Below are positions 42,629 through 51,784 of a stretch of DNA of 56,675 nt, one piece after another; position 1 is the first letter of the stretch, and each line of letters starts with the position of its first letter. Location: assembly GCA_900543885.1 (NCBI GenBank), contig UQTA01000015.1, forward strand, positions 1-56,675, in the 5' to 3' direction. This DNA comes from an uncultured Clostridium sp. (GTDB lineage: Bacteria; Bacillota; Clostridia; Lachnospirales; Lachnospiraceae). Made by a program: the position numbers and the translations under genes. The notes beneath the pieces were generated by a model, which worked only from the letters and a program-made list of their open reading frames with translations, did no database searches and was not told where the DNA came from.

Positions 42629-45600
42629 CTATCGCGAAAAGTCCCCCTCTATCACTTTCCAAGCACCGTCCATACTGAAGTGTTCACGGATATATTTCTG
42701 GGTTCCTTCGCACATCTGGCGGCAGCGGTCATTGTCCTGATACAGCGCCACAGTCTTGTCTGCAAATGCCTTCGGATCGTCTTCTACTTCAAGCACCTGC
42801 TCTACCTGCGGAATGCCTTCTGCACCGGTACTGGTTGTGATGATCGGTGCACCGTTGTAGATTGCCTCTACTACTTTGCCCTTTACACCTGCGCCGTACC
42901 GCAGCGGAACAACCACTACCTTGCAGGAAGCATACAGACTTGCCAGTTCTTCTTCACTGACAAAGCCCTTGATGATAATGCCGTTTCCTGGCTGCTCCAA
43001 TGCCTTGATCTCATCTGTTACTTTAGAACCTACTACATAGAATTTAATATCCGGCAGCTGTTCTCTGATATGAGGGAAGATCTCCTTTGCAAACCAGAGC
43101 ACAGCATCTGCATTTGGCGGATGAGCGAAACCACCCACAAACAGCAGTCCTTCTCTCTTGGCAAAGTCTTCCTGGATACCTGTCAGGAAGTGATCATATA
43201 CATAAGCCGTAATAGCCTTGGCCTTGATCTCTGGATCAATAGCATGGATGGCGTTGATCTCCACATAAGACGGATAATAGGAAATCGCCGCCTTGCGCAT
43301 CATGGAAAGTTCAATGGCTTTCCAGTAATCTGCTTCTCTCTTAATATCAATATCTCCGGTCAGCTCATATTCACGGCCCAGACGTAAGAAATGCAGGTCA
43401 TGACCATAGTAGATCACCTTGATATTGGTATTTTCCTTGATAAAATCTACGTATTTTGTAGCGATATGGGGTCTGTTTAAGTAAGCCACATCGATCTCGT
43501 CTTTATTTAATTTCAGCCAGTCCCAAAGACCGGTTGCCCAGTGATCTCCATAAAGGATCTCGATTCCCATCTGCTGAAGAGTGGTGGAATATGGTTCTTC
43601 GTGAAGGAAATTGTCTCCTAAGAACTTGACTACATAGCCCTTCTTTAAGAACATTTTCAGGTACTGATAGGTAGTCTTGGAACCAGCATCCTTATCAAAA
43701 GTAGGAACATAATGATCCACTACCAGGATAACCTTCTTACCCTGACTGCGCTCTCTTGCACGGAACGGGTTTGGATTTCCGTCATTGACACACTGTTTCT
43801 TAAACTCGTCTGCCCATTTTTCCTTTAATTTCTGGCTGTTTTCCACCTGATAACGCTTTAAGCCGGTACCATTTACATCTGTACCATTGGAAACACCTTC
43901 AAAATGGATCACCTTGGAAAGTGGCTGATAAACCACTCTGTAGCCTGCTTTTCTTACTTCAAATGCCAGGTCGGAGTCTTCGCAGTAAGCCGGTGCAAAG
44001 CGCTCATCAAAGCCGCCGATCTGCTTCCACAGATCTACAGATAACAGGATCGCTGCGCCGGAAATATAGTCAACATCCTTTACATAGTTGTATTCTGCCT
44101 TATCCGGATCATCCAGACGGCCGTAATTCCAGCCGGAACCGTCACTCCAGATAATACCGCCTGCTTCCTGTAATCTTCCGTCCGGGTAAACCAGTTTAGA
44201 GCCGACCATACCGATGGTATCGTCGGATTCGATCAGGTTTACCAGAGAAGACAGCCATCCTTCTGTTACCTTGGTATCATTGTTTAAGAACATGATGTAT
44301 TTGCCTTTTGCAGCTTTTGCAGCCTGGTTGCAGTTGCGCAGGAAGCCCTGATTTGTCTTGTTTCGGCAGATCACCAGTCCATCTACAAAGCGGCCGATCT
44401 CTGCAGTAGCGTCTGTAGAAACGTCATCTGCAATAATAATCTCGTATGTCACATCTTTTGTAAACTCCAGAATAGACTGCAAACATGCATAGGTATAATG
44501 GATCTGATTATAGCATGGGATCACAATGGATACCATAGGTTTCTCATACTGCGGGAAGGACAAATGTCCGCCCGTAAGATAACCGTCACCGATCTTAAAA
44601 TCACCTTCGATCAGGTTGCGTCCCTCTTTGGTAGCATACATTTTTCCGTACTTAATCGGATGTTTTACTGTATTAAAACTATAATTTAATATCTTGCGCT
44701 TTCTGGTTCCCTTTGGAAATGCCTTGTTTACCTGCTGTCCCAGTTTCCGGCGCATCTTAAATACAAGTGCTTCATGACCATTTAAGTAAGTCGCCAGTTT
44801 TCCCAGTTCATCGATCTCATGGCGGAGATCCTTGATCATTACTTCCAGATTGGTCACATGGTTATTAGTAAGGCGCAGGATCTCCTGATCCTTCTTCACC
44901 TGGATATTGCGTTCTTCTACCTCTGCCTGAAGCTGGTTGATCCGTTCTCTTGCCTGAGCCAGTTCTTTTTCCTGGGCTTTCAGCTCTTCCAGTGTCACCA
45001 GACGCTGCTTATAATTTCCCATATACCCCTGCGTACCATCACCATGCACCCAGGTCTGGAAAGATACTTCCATAGAAGCGTAAGTTTCTGCCAGCTTTTC
45101 ATCTAATCCAAACTCTTTTAAGAACTGTGCTGCATTTTCATACTCCATCAGTCCTTCATATTTATAATAGAAGTAAACCAGATTCCGATAGCGGACAAAT
45201 CCTGCCGGGATTGGGAAGTCAAATACCCACTCATAATCCATGCAATAAAGACCATCTGCAGTAACCATAAGGTTTTCAAAAAGGCCGTCAATATTGCTTA
45301 CTTCGTAGGAAGCATCCTGCAGAGAGATCACTTCTTCGCTGTCTCCAAACACTTCTGTAAACGGTTTGGTCGGTGAAAATGGTTCTTTCTTTAATACTGC
45401 CTGGCCAAATACCTGGTCCATAGCAGACTTTAATGCTTCAACTGGTGCCTTTTTCCCTTTGATCTGCTCTCCCAGGATCTCAGCCAGAGTTTTTCCCTTT
45501 AAAAATGTGAAGCGCACTGCCTTTTTATCTTCAGAATAATAAGGTTTAAGAACCTTTACCCCCGGATTTACTTCAGACAGTTTTTCGTACTTCTCACTCA

Positions 45601-46543
45601 TGGACTGGATATGGGCTTCTGCCCGTTCTGTAAGGGCAGTTTTTTCCACATACCGCTCTCCATTTTCCTCCCAAATAGCCGTTCTGATCTGGAACTCCTC
45701 TTTTCTGGTGCGGTTATATTTTGCAAATACTGCCAAAAAGTTTTCTGCATTTTTAGATGCCACTGCCAGATATGCATTGGCAAAAAGCCCGAAGGCCTTT
45801 TCCTGCACCAGTTTGTCGGATATCTCATCTTCATGGATGCAGGCCCAGCGCTGTCTGTCATACACAGCCGTCACATGGGGAATATCTCCCTTTCCTGGAA
45901 GATAACGGTCAGAATATACAGATCCGGCCCGCTTATACTCCGGCATAGGATAATAAAATTCCACCTTGGAAAGTCCTGCTTCCTTAAAGGCTTCTTCCAG
46001 CTCTCCCTTTGTAAATGCAGTCTCCTCTTCATCATGGACAGCACCGGAAAGAAAGCTTAAGCCAAGAGCATTTTCACAGGCAAAGATCAGCTTGCCTTTC
46101 TCTGAAAGATAAGCCGCAGCCTGTGTAAAAATAGCTTTAATATCCATCTCCGGGCGGTCTGACCGTAAAACTACCAGATCATATTTTCCTTCTTTTGATG
46201 CATTTTCCATTTTCTGGAAATCTGCTGCTTTTATATAGGAAATATTGGTGTAAGCCCCATTCATCTTCTGGTTTACTACCAGATTTTCGTCTCTTTCATC
46301 TACAACGCTTACTGCTTTGCAGCGCTCTGCCAAAAGCCCGGTGATCACACCATAGTCTGATCCAAGCTGCAGCACATTTTCCTGTCCTGAAAAATCCATC
46401 CAATCCATCAGATTGCGCCGGATGTCAGAAAGAGCATAAAGGACTTCCGGGCGGCTGTCTGCCTCTAATATTTTCTGGATGCCCTGTTTATCTGCGCCAT
46501 ATTTCTTAAATAAGTCCAGAATTTCATAACTTATGTCATTCAT
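42629..46543 (-). CDS. Methyltransferase-kinase-coiled coil-GT2-GT4 fusion (WbdD-like front end)
   Basis: 1304 residues. About 45-200: class I SAM methyltransferase (NVLQLGSDYGVITGLLAE, VVDERDENL). About 270-500: kinase-like fold, with K301 in GERYVEKTAL, IDGLFEN (Asp419-x4-Asn424) and CMDYEWVFDFP (Asp436), matching the HxDxxxxN and DFG acids. About 515-590: coiled coil (ERINQLQAEVEERN). About 668-880: GT2 (VSIVIPCYNQ, FLNNDTKV, CEDSDLAFEV). About 936-1304: GT4 (LFVGGFAHPPNADAV, PLRYGAGVKGKVVEAI). MT, kinase, coiled coil in this order is the plan of WbdD, the O9a chain terminator. It overlaps wzt by eight bases. Domain calls are by motif; the kinase is the least certain. Confidence 0.82.
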   Translation of the reverse strand: MNDISYEILDLFKKYGADKQGIQKILEADSRPEVLYALSDIRRNLMDWMDFSGQENVLQLGSDYGVITGLLAERCKAVSVVDERDENLVVNQKMNGAYTNISYIKAADFQKMENASKEGKYDLVVLRSDRPEMDIKAIFTQAAAYLSEKGKLIFACENALGLSFLSGAVHDEEETAFTKGELEEAFKEAGLSKVEFYYPMPEYKRAGSVYSDRYLPGKGDIPHVTAVYDRQRWACIHEDEISDKLVQEKAFGLFANAYLAVASKNAENFLAVFAKYNRTRKEEFQIRTAIWEENGERYVEKTALTERAEAHIQSMSEKYEKLSEVNPGVKVLKPYYSEDKKAVRFTFLKGKTLAEILGEQIKGKKAPVEALKSAMDQVFGQAVLKKEPFSPTKPFTEVFGDSEEVISLQDASYEVSNIDGLFENLMVTADGLYCMDYEWVFDFPIPAGFVRYRNLVYFYYKYEGLMEYENAAQFLKEFGLDEKLAETYASMEVSFQTWVHGDGTQGYMGNYKQRLVTLEELKAQEKELAQARERINQLQAEVEERNIQVKKDQEILRLTNNHVTNLEVMIKDLRHEIDELGKLATYLNGHEALVFKMRRKLGQQVNKAFPKGTRKRKILNYSFNTVKHPIKYGKMYATKEGRNLIEGDFKIGDGYLTGGHLSFPQYEKPMVSIVIPCYNQIHYTYACLQSILEFTKDVTYEIIIADDVSTDATAEIGRFVDGLVICRNKTNQGFLRNCNQAAKAAKGKYIMFLNNDTKVTEGWLSSLVNLIESDDTIGMVGSKLVYPDGRLQEAGGIIWSDGSGWNYGRLDDPDKAEYNYVKDVDYISGAAILLSVDLWKQIGGFDERFAPAYCEDSDLAFEVRKAGYRVVYQPLSKVIHFEGVSNGTDVNGTGLKRYQVENSQKLKEKWADEFKKQCVNDGNPNPFRARERSQGKKVILVVDHYVPTFDKDAGSKTTYQYLKMFLKKGYVVKFLGDNFLHEEPYSTTLQQMGIEILYGDHWATGLWDWLKLNKDEIDVAYLNRPHIATKYVDFIKENTNIKVIYYGHDLHFLRLGREYELTGDIDIKREADYWKAIELSMMRKAAISYYPSYVEINAIHAIDPEIKAKAITAYVYDHFLTGIQEDFAKREGLLFVGGFAHPPNADAVLWFAKEIFPHIREQLPDIKFYVVGSKVTDEIKALEQPGNGIIIKGFVSEEELASLYASCKVVVVPLRYGAGVKGKVVEAIYNGAPIITTSTGAEGIPQVEQVLEVEDDPKAFADKTVALYQDNDRCRQMCEGTQKYIREHFSMDGAWKVIEGDFSR

Positions 46544-47939
46544 CTGCGTTCCTCTTTTCCGCCTTTACCTGTGATTCCATATCGTAAACGCCAACGGTAT
46601 TTTTATTGGAAATAACGGTAATATTGGTTACATCATAAAGTCTGTGATACACCACATGTTCCCCCTGCTCAAAGCCGGTGCAGCTCATGCTTAACAGATA
46701 TTCACCGCCCTGAAGATTCATTTTCTGGGTAAATTCTACGGTATACTCGTCCCCGTTCTTCACAGGCTTAATGTCCGCGCCTTCAAACATGGTGTTTGTT
46801 CCTGTCAGCTCGGTTCCTTTTTTGTCCTTAATGGTATAGGTAAAAATAGGAGCCTGTATATCTGCATGGAAGCGGATGCACTCTTTAATGGTAAACATCT
46901 CTCCCTTTAACAGCAGATTGGTCACATTTCCTCTGGCATCTAAAAGACCCAGATCATAAATCTCAGCTCTTCCGTCCCCATATTCTGTTCGGTCCGTGTT
47001 GATGGCCAGCTGGTCACGCATCAGACCGGTATGGGATAAGTTCATACCACCGGAAAAATCAGACATTTCTGTGCCATCAGCATTTCTGTCACCAGTCTCT
47101 GCGCTGCTTTTTCCATCTGGAAGTTCTGCTGTTTCCCCGTTTTCTGCTGCTTTTTCCGCTGCCAGCTCTGCCCGAAGATCATCCAGCTTTCCAGCCAGTA
47201 TCTTCTTATACATATCCACTACTTTTCCTGCCGGGCCTTCTGCAATAAATTCACCCTTATGCAGCAGTACCACACGGTCGCAGTACTTGATGATGCTTCC
47301 CATATCATGGGTAACCATCAGGATCGTGGTACCTTTTTTACGGATTTCTTCCATTCTCCGGTAGCATTTGGACTGGAAGAATACGTCACCTACAGACAAC
47401 GCCTCATCTACGATCAGAATCTCCGGATCTACGTTGATAGCCAGTGCAAAAGCCAGACGCACGAACATACCACTGGAATAGGTCTTTACCGGCTGGTATA
47501 CGAAATCACCGATCTCCGCAAAATCCAGGATATCCTGAAGCTTTGCATCCATCTCTTTTTTCGTATAACCCATCATGGTACCGTTCATGTATACATTTTC
47601 AATTCCGGTATAATCCATATTGAATCCGGCTCCCAGTTCCAGAAGTGCGGATATTTTTCCGTCTACATCCACCTGACCAGATGTAGGTGTCAGTACACCG
47701 GTAATGATCTTTAAGATCGTTGATTTACCGGAGCCGTTGGTTCCGATAATACCTACTGTCTCTCCCTTTTTCACCTGGAAAGACAATCCCTTAAGGGCAT
47801 AGAAATCACGATGATAATTTTTATGGGAAATACTTATAGATTCCTTCAGCCGGTCGATAGGCTTATCATATAGCCTGTAAACCTTTGTCACATCCTGGAC
47901 ACTGATGGCATTTTCCTTTCCCTGCTCATTTATTGACAT
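46536..47939 (-). CDS. wzt: Polysaccharide ABC transporter ATPase with C-terminal carbohydrate-binding domain (Wzt)
   Basis: 467 residues from the ATG at 47939 (GGAG six bases away); the longer frame up to 48029 runs through the leader and promoter. NBD: GTNGSGKST (66-74), LELGAGFN and YTGIENVYMNG typical of Wzt/TagH, YSSGM signature (154-158), LIVDEA Walker B, His211 switch. After an acidic, Ala/Glu-rich linker (240-300), residues about 315-455 are beta-rich (EIYDLGLLDARGNVTNLLLK, YTVEFTQKMNLQGGEYLLSM) as in the Wzt C-terminal domain that binds the capped glycan end. The permease Wzm is not next to it. It is the first gene of the glycan operon. Confidence 0.93.
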   Translation of the reverse strand: MSINEQGKENAISVQDVTKVYRLYDKPIDRLKESISISHKNYHRDFYALKGLSFQVKKGETVGIIGTNGSGKSTILKIITGVLTPTSGQVDVDGKISALLELGAGFNMDYTGIENVYMNGTMMGYTKKEMDAKLQDILDFAEIGDFVYQPVKTYSSGMFVRLAFALAINVDPEILIVDEALSVGDVFFQSKCYRRMEEIRKKGTTILMVTHDMGSIIKYCDRVVLLHKGEFIAEGPAGKVVDMYKKILAGKLDDLRAELAAEKAAENGETAELPDGKSSAETGDRNADGTEMSDFSGGMNLSHTGLMRDQLAINTDRTEYGDGRAEIYDLGLLDARGNVTNLLLKGEMFTIKECIRFHADIQAPIFTYTIKDKKGTELTGTNTMFEGADIKPVKNGDEYTVEFTQKMNLQGGEYLLSMSCTGFEQGEHVVYHRLYDVTNITVISNKNTVGVYDMESQVKAEKRNADE

Positions 47940-47967
47940 ATGTTTCTCCATCTCTATCGCATAGTTT

Positions 47968-47990
47968 GTACTGTTCATGCGTGCATGACC
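47968..47990. repeat. Small dyad in the wzt leader
   Basis: GTACTGTTCATGC-GT-GCATGAC; TCATGC pairs with GCATGA. It resembles the hairpin at 28947-28971 and carries the CTGTTC end of the GTTAC family. Confidence 0.4.
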
Positions 47991-48012
47991 ATAGTTCTCC
48001 ACTTTAGGGTTT

Positions 48013-48040
48013 AGTATAGCATAAAACATCGCTGTTTCAT
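48013..48040 (-). promoter_or_regulatory. Promoter of the surface-glycan operon
   Basis: Minus strand: ATGAAA (48040-48035), 16 bases, TATACT (48018-48013) with an upstream TGC, i.e. an extended -10. Transcription would start near 48006, giving a leader of about 67 bases to wzt. Upstream is the threonine aldolase terminator, so this is the only clear entry point into the operon. Confidence 0.65.
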
Positions 48041-48116
48041 ACTATTTCTAAAAAATTGTTACGTGCTTTACACTCCCGCAATTCTAAAACCATTCGTGAT
48101 CCACTCATTTTTATTC

Positions 48117-48162
48117 AAAAAATGGGAATCCTGCAAAATCATCTGTTTACAAGATTCCCATC
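48117..48162 (-). terminator. Terminator of the threonine aldolase gene
   Basis: ATGGGAATC and GATTCCCAT form the stem (with TG/CA continuing inward); on the minus strand six T residues follow. It separates the aldolase from the glycan operon. Confidence 0.8.
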
Positions 48163-48193
48163 TTCAATATTGCTTATATTTCTGTTTTAAACA

Positions 48194-49228
48194 TCACAAT
48201 GCCCTGATATCCCTGATCAGCTGGTCTTTTTCAGCTTCTGTTGTGGCCCAGCTGGTACAAAAACGCACTACCATGCTTCCATCCGACAGATCCTGCAGAT
48301 ATTCAAAGGTGTACTCTTTCCCCAGTACCTCTGCCTGTTCTTTTGTAAGAACTACAAACAGCTGGTTTGTATAGCTTTCCACATATTCCCGGATCCCTTT
48401 TTCTTTAAAAGCAGCCTTGATCTCTAAGGCATAGGCGTCTGCCTGGGCTGTCATTTTTTCGTAAGTGTCATCCTCTAACAGGCTGCAAAACTGCATGCCA
48501 AGAAGCCAGCCTTTCGCCATAACTGCTCCGTTCTGCTTCATATAAGTACGGAATTTCCGTGCCAGCTTCTTGTTAGTGATCACAAGAGCTTCCCCAAACA
48601 ATGCACCGCACTTAGTACCGCCTATGTAAAATACATCCGTCAGTTCTGCCAGTTTTTCCAGCGTCAGATCATTTTTTACAGAACCAAGACCGTATCCCAG
48701 TCTGGCCCCGTCTGCAAACAGGTACATTCCATACTCATCACATACTTTGCGGATCTCTCTTAATTCCTGCTCTGAATAAATAGTTCCCCATTCTGTTGGA
48801 AATGAAATGTATACCATCTTAGGTTCGCAGATATAGTTTGGCTCACCACTATTGTAATAAGAAGCTGCCACCTCCCGGATCTGCTCTGCGCTGATCTTTC
48901 CGTCTGTGGAGGGAAGAGGCACCAGCTTGTGTCCGGTATTTTCAATAGAACCTGCTTCATGGGCATATACATGGCCACTGTCCGGACAGATCACGCTCTG
49001 GATAGGGCTTAAAGCTGCCGCATGGACAATGAAATTAGCCTGTGTAGCTCCTGGTAAAAAGTGGATAGCAGCTTCCGGTGCCTTACATTTTTCCCGGATC
49101 AGCTCTGTCGCCTTTTCACACCATGTATCTTCCCCATATCCATCATAACTTTCCCCATTAATCTGTGCTAGTTTCTCTAATATCTTTTTGCATGCACCAC
49201 GATTGTAATCATTGTGTAAACGGATCAT
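48194..49228 (-). CDS. Threonine aldolase / beta-eliminating lyase-family PLP enzyme
   Basis: 344 residues from the ATG at 49228; the frame extends to 49294 but AAGGAG (12 bases away) and family length favour this one. MIRLHNDYNRGACKKILEKL and YDGYGEDTWCEKATELI open the protein, FLPGATQANFIVHAA binds PLP phosphate, LFADGARLGYGLGS carries the PLP-pyridine Asp, and YIGGTKCGALFGEA the Schiff-base lysine. It would cleave threonine or allo-threonine to glycine and acetaldehyde. It is a single-gene unit with its own terminator. Confidence 0.88.
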   Translation of the reverse strand: MIRLHNDYNRGACKKILEKLAQINGESYDGYGEDTWCEKATELIREKCKAPEAAIHFLPGATQANFIVHAAALSPIQSVICPDSGHVYAHEAGSIENTGHKLVPLPSTDGKISAEQIREVAASYYNSGEPNYICEPKMVYISFPTEWGTIYSEQELREIRKVCDEYGMYLFADGARLGYGLGSVKNDLTLEKLAELTDVFYIGGTKCGALFGEALVITNKKLARKFRTYMKQNGAVMAKGWLLGMQFCSLLEDDTYEKMTAQADAYALEIKAAFKEKGIREYVESYTNQLFVVLTKEQAEVLGKEYTFEYLQDLSDGSMVVRFCTSWATTEAEKDQLIRDIRAL

Positions 49229-49400
49229 GTTTTTTGAATTCTCCTTCTCATGTTTATGTGTACACGGAATTTTTTCTATAACTAATAATACCATGAAGTG
49301 CTGTTTTTTACAAATATTCTAGTGTACCGACAAATTGATTTCTAAAGCAATATATTTCCAAGTCTGATCCATTTTTATGAGTCAAACTTTGAATTTAGTT

Positions 49401-49610
49401 CAATAGGGTCCGAAAGGGCTCACCCATGTATAAACGCATTCACGGCAATTTTGTCCATTTTGCTCCGCCGCTGATCAGGTAGGTCTCCGGCAAACTCGCT
49501 CACTGCGTTCGCTCAGACAGTGCCTCCAACCTACCAGCTATGCTCACAAAATGGACAAAATTGCCTACCGAATGCTTATTATACATGGGTGAGCCCTTTC
49601 TACTGTATTG
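49401..49610. repeat. 210-bp imperfect palindrome
   Basis: Arms of about 62 bases: CAATAGGGTCCGAAAGGGCT... up to GGCAATTTTGTCCATTTTG, and the mirrored CAAAATGGACAAAATTGCC... GAGCCCTTTCTACTGTATTG. The centre adds AGGTAGGT/ACCTACC and CACTGCG...CAGTGCC pairings. It dominates the 604-base gap 49229-49832. The rest, including 49611-49832, has no supported gene; a 78-codon open frame there shows no family features. Confidence 0.85.
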
Positions 49611-49832
49611 GATATGTCACATAAAAAATGCCGTACTTAAATACAATCCCCCACCTACATGAAAACTGCTTATTGGTTTGCTCCTTCGTAATGAATTTAC
49701 GCTGCAAAGCGTATGAATTCATTATAAAGGGAATCGGTATCATCTGACCGGAATCGCGGTATCGCCGAAAACGGAACAGCGGTTCAGAATCGCCCGGAAT
49801 ACTCAGAATACTCAACCCTTGGCGGAATCTCA

Positions 49833-50057
49833 TCATAGGATCCCCGGTCTATGATTCCATTCGTGATCAATTTCTTTAATGTTGCCGCCAGAACTGCGTG
49901 CCATAATAAAACCACCTTCAAGCTTTTTATTCATTATAGCCTGAAGGTGGTCGTTTTTGAAGTTACTATCTAATTTTTTAGTGTATGCTCTAATTTTTTG
50001 CTGGATCTCTTTCTTGTTATCAGCACCCGGAGTAGTAACAAACATACTCTCTACCAT
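49833..50057 (-). CDS. Small hypothetical protein or gene fragment
   Basis: 74 residues, MVESMFVTTPGADNKKEI and so on, basic and helical in the middle (QQKIRAYTKKLDSNFKNDHL). I do not recognise it. The ATG has only a weak AAGG nearby. The same frame is open a further 16 codons upstream without a start, ending at a stop just after the ATPase gene, so it could be the tail of a truncated gene. It is downstream of, and co-oriented with, the ATPase gene. Confidence 0.3.
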   Translation of the reverse strand: MVESMFVTTPGADNKKEIQQKIRAYTKKLDSNFKNDHLQAIMNKKLEGGFIMARSSGGNIKEIDHEWNHRPGIL

Positions 50058-50132
50058 AGCCTTAAAGGTATCTACAACTGGTCCTTCTGTTACGGAAGAT
50101 ATTAGTAAATTTATAAGCCACTATTGTTTTTC

Positions 50133-51527
50133 CTAGTGTACTGTATAGTTCTTTACATACAATTCATCTAACTCAATCAATATACGGTCTTCTGTCTGTT
50201 CACATAAAAACCCTGATCTGGAAAAGAAACCATATTTATAACATTTTAAACCTGTTTGTTTTACCTGTCGGATTTCATTTTGGATCATACTTTCTGTCAC
50301 TGGATCTTTTCTGAATTTTGCCTCATAGAAAATATAACCAAGATCATCCCATGTAACAATATCAAATTCTCCATTTTTTCGTTCAATCGGATCGTCATAA
50401 TAGTATTTACCGATTTTTTCAAAAATCTGATCCATCATGCCACGCCGATTTTTCAAAATCAGATATTGTTTGCAAATATTTTCGAAAATTTTTGGAACAT
50501 GTTTGCTTTCAAAATCATCGGCAATATATTTATCATAAAAAACATCCGGATCCATAATATTCATACGGGATATATTTCTAAAAATATACTTATAATAAAA
50601 CAAGGACAAATTATCAGAAATAAAATATCCTGCCTTTTTTCTGTTATTCTCATCATTAATTGGAGCTTCTTTTGCTACAATGTCCATTCGCATAAGCTTA
50701 TCGAGAATATCTACTAAAGCTGGACCACTTGAAACATTTGACTGGTCAAGAATATCTTTATATCTGGAATAGCCTTTTGCCAATACCTCAAATACTTCAT
50801 TTGCATTTGTAATTTTAGAAATTTCTGAATTAAGATACATAGAAACTTCATTTTCCAGCCTTGCTCCAGGCGAAGCAATCAGATCAATCACATTTTCACG
50901 CACACTTTTTTTATTATCGATCAGTCTGTTATAATAGGGGATGCCGCCAAACACACTAAAAAGCCGGACTTTATCCTCTGCAGAAAAGCCAGAATAAAAT
51001 AATGCGGAGTCATAATAATCCATTGGTTCCAGGCGGATAGTGAGATCAATTCTGCCATACAGAGGATTTTGTTTTTCTAAGAGAGCCTTCATCGTATCCA
51101 CATAGGATCCGCAAATGATTAATTTGATATTGGAAGTATCTTTATAACTGTCTATAACAGATTGAAGAATACTGTCAATTCCCTTTGCATTTTCGCGCAA
51201 ATAAGGATATTCATCCAAAACGAGAATTAATGGTATCTGTTGAGATTTTTTGAACAAAAATTGAAGCAAACGTTCCATATCGCCAAATGCAGGTGTAGGA
51301 AAATCAAACGCTTCACCAATCAGCTCTGCTAAACTGTTTACATTATTCCGCTCAGTCGTTTGTTTACACTCATAATAAATGCTTTTTTGTTCCGCTTCTT
51401 TAAGAACCTGTTTGATTAACTCACTTTTTCCGATACGGCGCCTTCCATAAATCAGAGAAACCATCTGCCCATCTGAGTGAAACATTCTGCTTAGTTTTTT
51501 CCGTTCTGATTCTCTGCCATAAAACAC
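50133..51527 (-). CDS. AAA-type ATPase with DUF234/PD-(D/E)XK-like C-terminus
   Basis: 464 residues, starting at GTG 51527, eight bases behind GGAGGAG; the frame opens five codons earlier on a TTG that is part of that site. Walker A GRRRIGKSEL (about 29-38), Walker B PLILVLDEYPYL, sensor-like IICGSYVDTM. A winged-helix region follows, then the DUF234 tail with GEFDIVTWDD...FYEAKFRK, an Asp...ExK arrangement like PD-(D/E)XK nucleases. Such 'archaeal-type ATPase' proteins are widespread in gut Clostridia and of unknown role; they resemble defence or mobile-element genes. It has a consensus promoter and tandem repeats directly upstream. Confidence 0.88.
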   Translation of the reverse strand: MFYGRESERKKLSRMFHSDGQMVSLIYGRRRIGKSELIKQVLKEAEQKSIYYECKQTTERNNVNSLAELIGEAFDFPTPAFGDMERLLQFLFKKSQQIPLILVLDEYPYLRENAKGIDSILQSVIDSYKDTSNIKLIICGSYVDTMKALLEKQNPLYGRIDLTIRLEPMDYYDSALFYSGFSAEDKVRLFSVFGGIPYYNRLIDNKKSVRENVIDLIASPGARLENEVSMYLNSEISKITNANEVFEVLAKGYSRYKDILDQSNVSSGPALVDILDKLMRMDIVAKEAPINDENNRKKAGYFISDNLSLFYYKYIFRNISRMNIMDPDVFYDKYIADDFESKHVPKIFENICKQYLILKNRRGMMDQIFEKIGKYYYDDPIERKNGEFDIVTWDDLGYIFYEAKFRKDPVTESMIQNEIRQVKQTGLKCYKYGFFSRSGFLCEQTEDRILIELDELYVKNYTVH

Positions 51528-51571
51528 TCTTATCTCCTCCAATCAAATAAAACGATTACTTGCTCATAACC

Positions 51572-51600
51572 AGTATATTAAAAATATGCACTTATGTCAA
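51572..51600 (-). promoter_or_regulatory. Consensus promoter of the ATPase gene
   Basis: Minus strand: TTGACA (51600-51595), 17 bases, TATACT (51577-51572). The -35 is perfect and the -10 differs at one base from TATAAT. Transcription would start near 51565, about 38 bases before the GTG. Confidence 0.88.
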
Positions 51601-51608
51601 TTTTTATT

Positions 51609-51638
51609 CGGTTGCATCCGAGTCGGTTGTATCCGAGT
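51609..51638. repeat. Two tandem 15-mers just upstream of the ATPase -35
   Basis: CGGTTGCATCCGAGT and CGGTTGTATCCGAGT abut, with one difference. They end eight bases from the -35 hexamer, the position expected for an activator or for cooperative binding. The rest of 51639-51784 has small dyads but no gene. Confidence 0.8.
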
Positions 51639-51784
51639 AAAAATCATACTAGTTTCCCAAATGCCTATCCGTGCACAGTAACCCTAAATCAGCCTTACGT
51701 CATATTGCGAAATGTTCTGCAATATAGGAACAAACGACCCCAAGGAGAACTCTGAGCGAAAAGAGTGGAGTACTTTCTCTCATC

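Noticed and set aside
49600..49836. 78-codon open frame on the minus strand
   Set aside because: Arg/Ser-rich, no ribosome binding site, its end runs into the 210-bp palindrome, no family features.
51609..51638. CRISPR-like repeats
   Set aside because: Only two abutting 15-mers with no spacers and no cas genes; position at a promoter suggests regulator binding.
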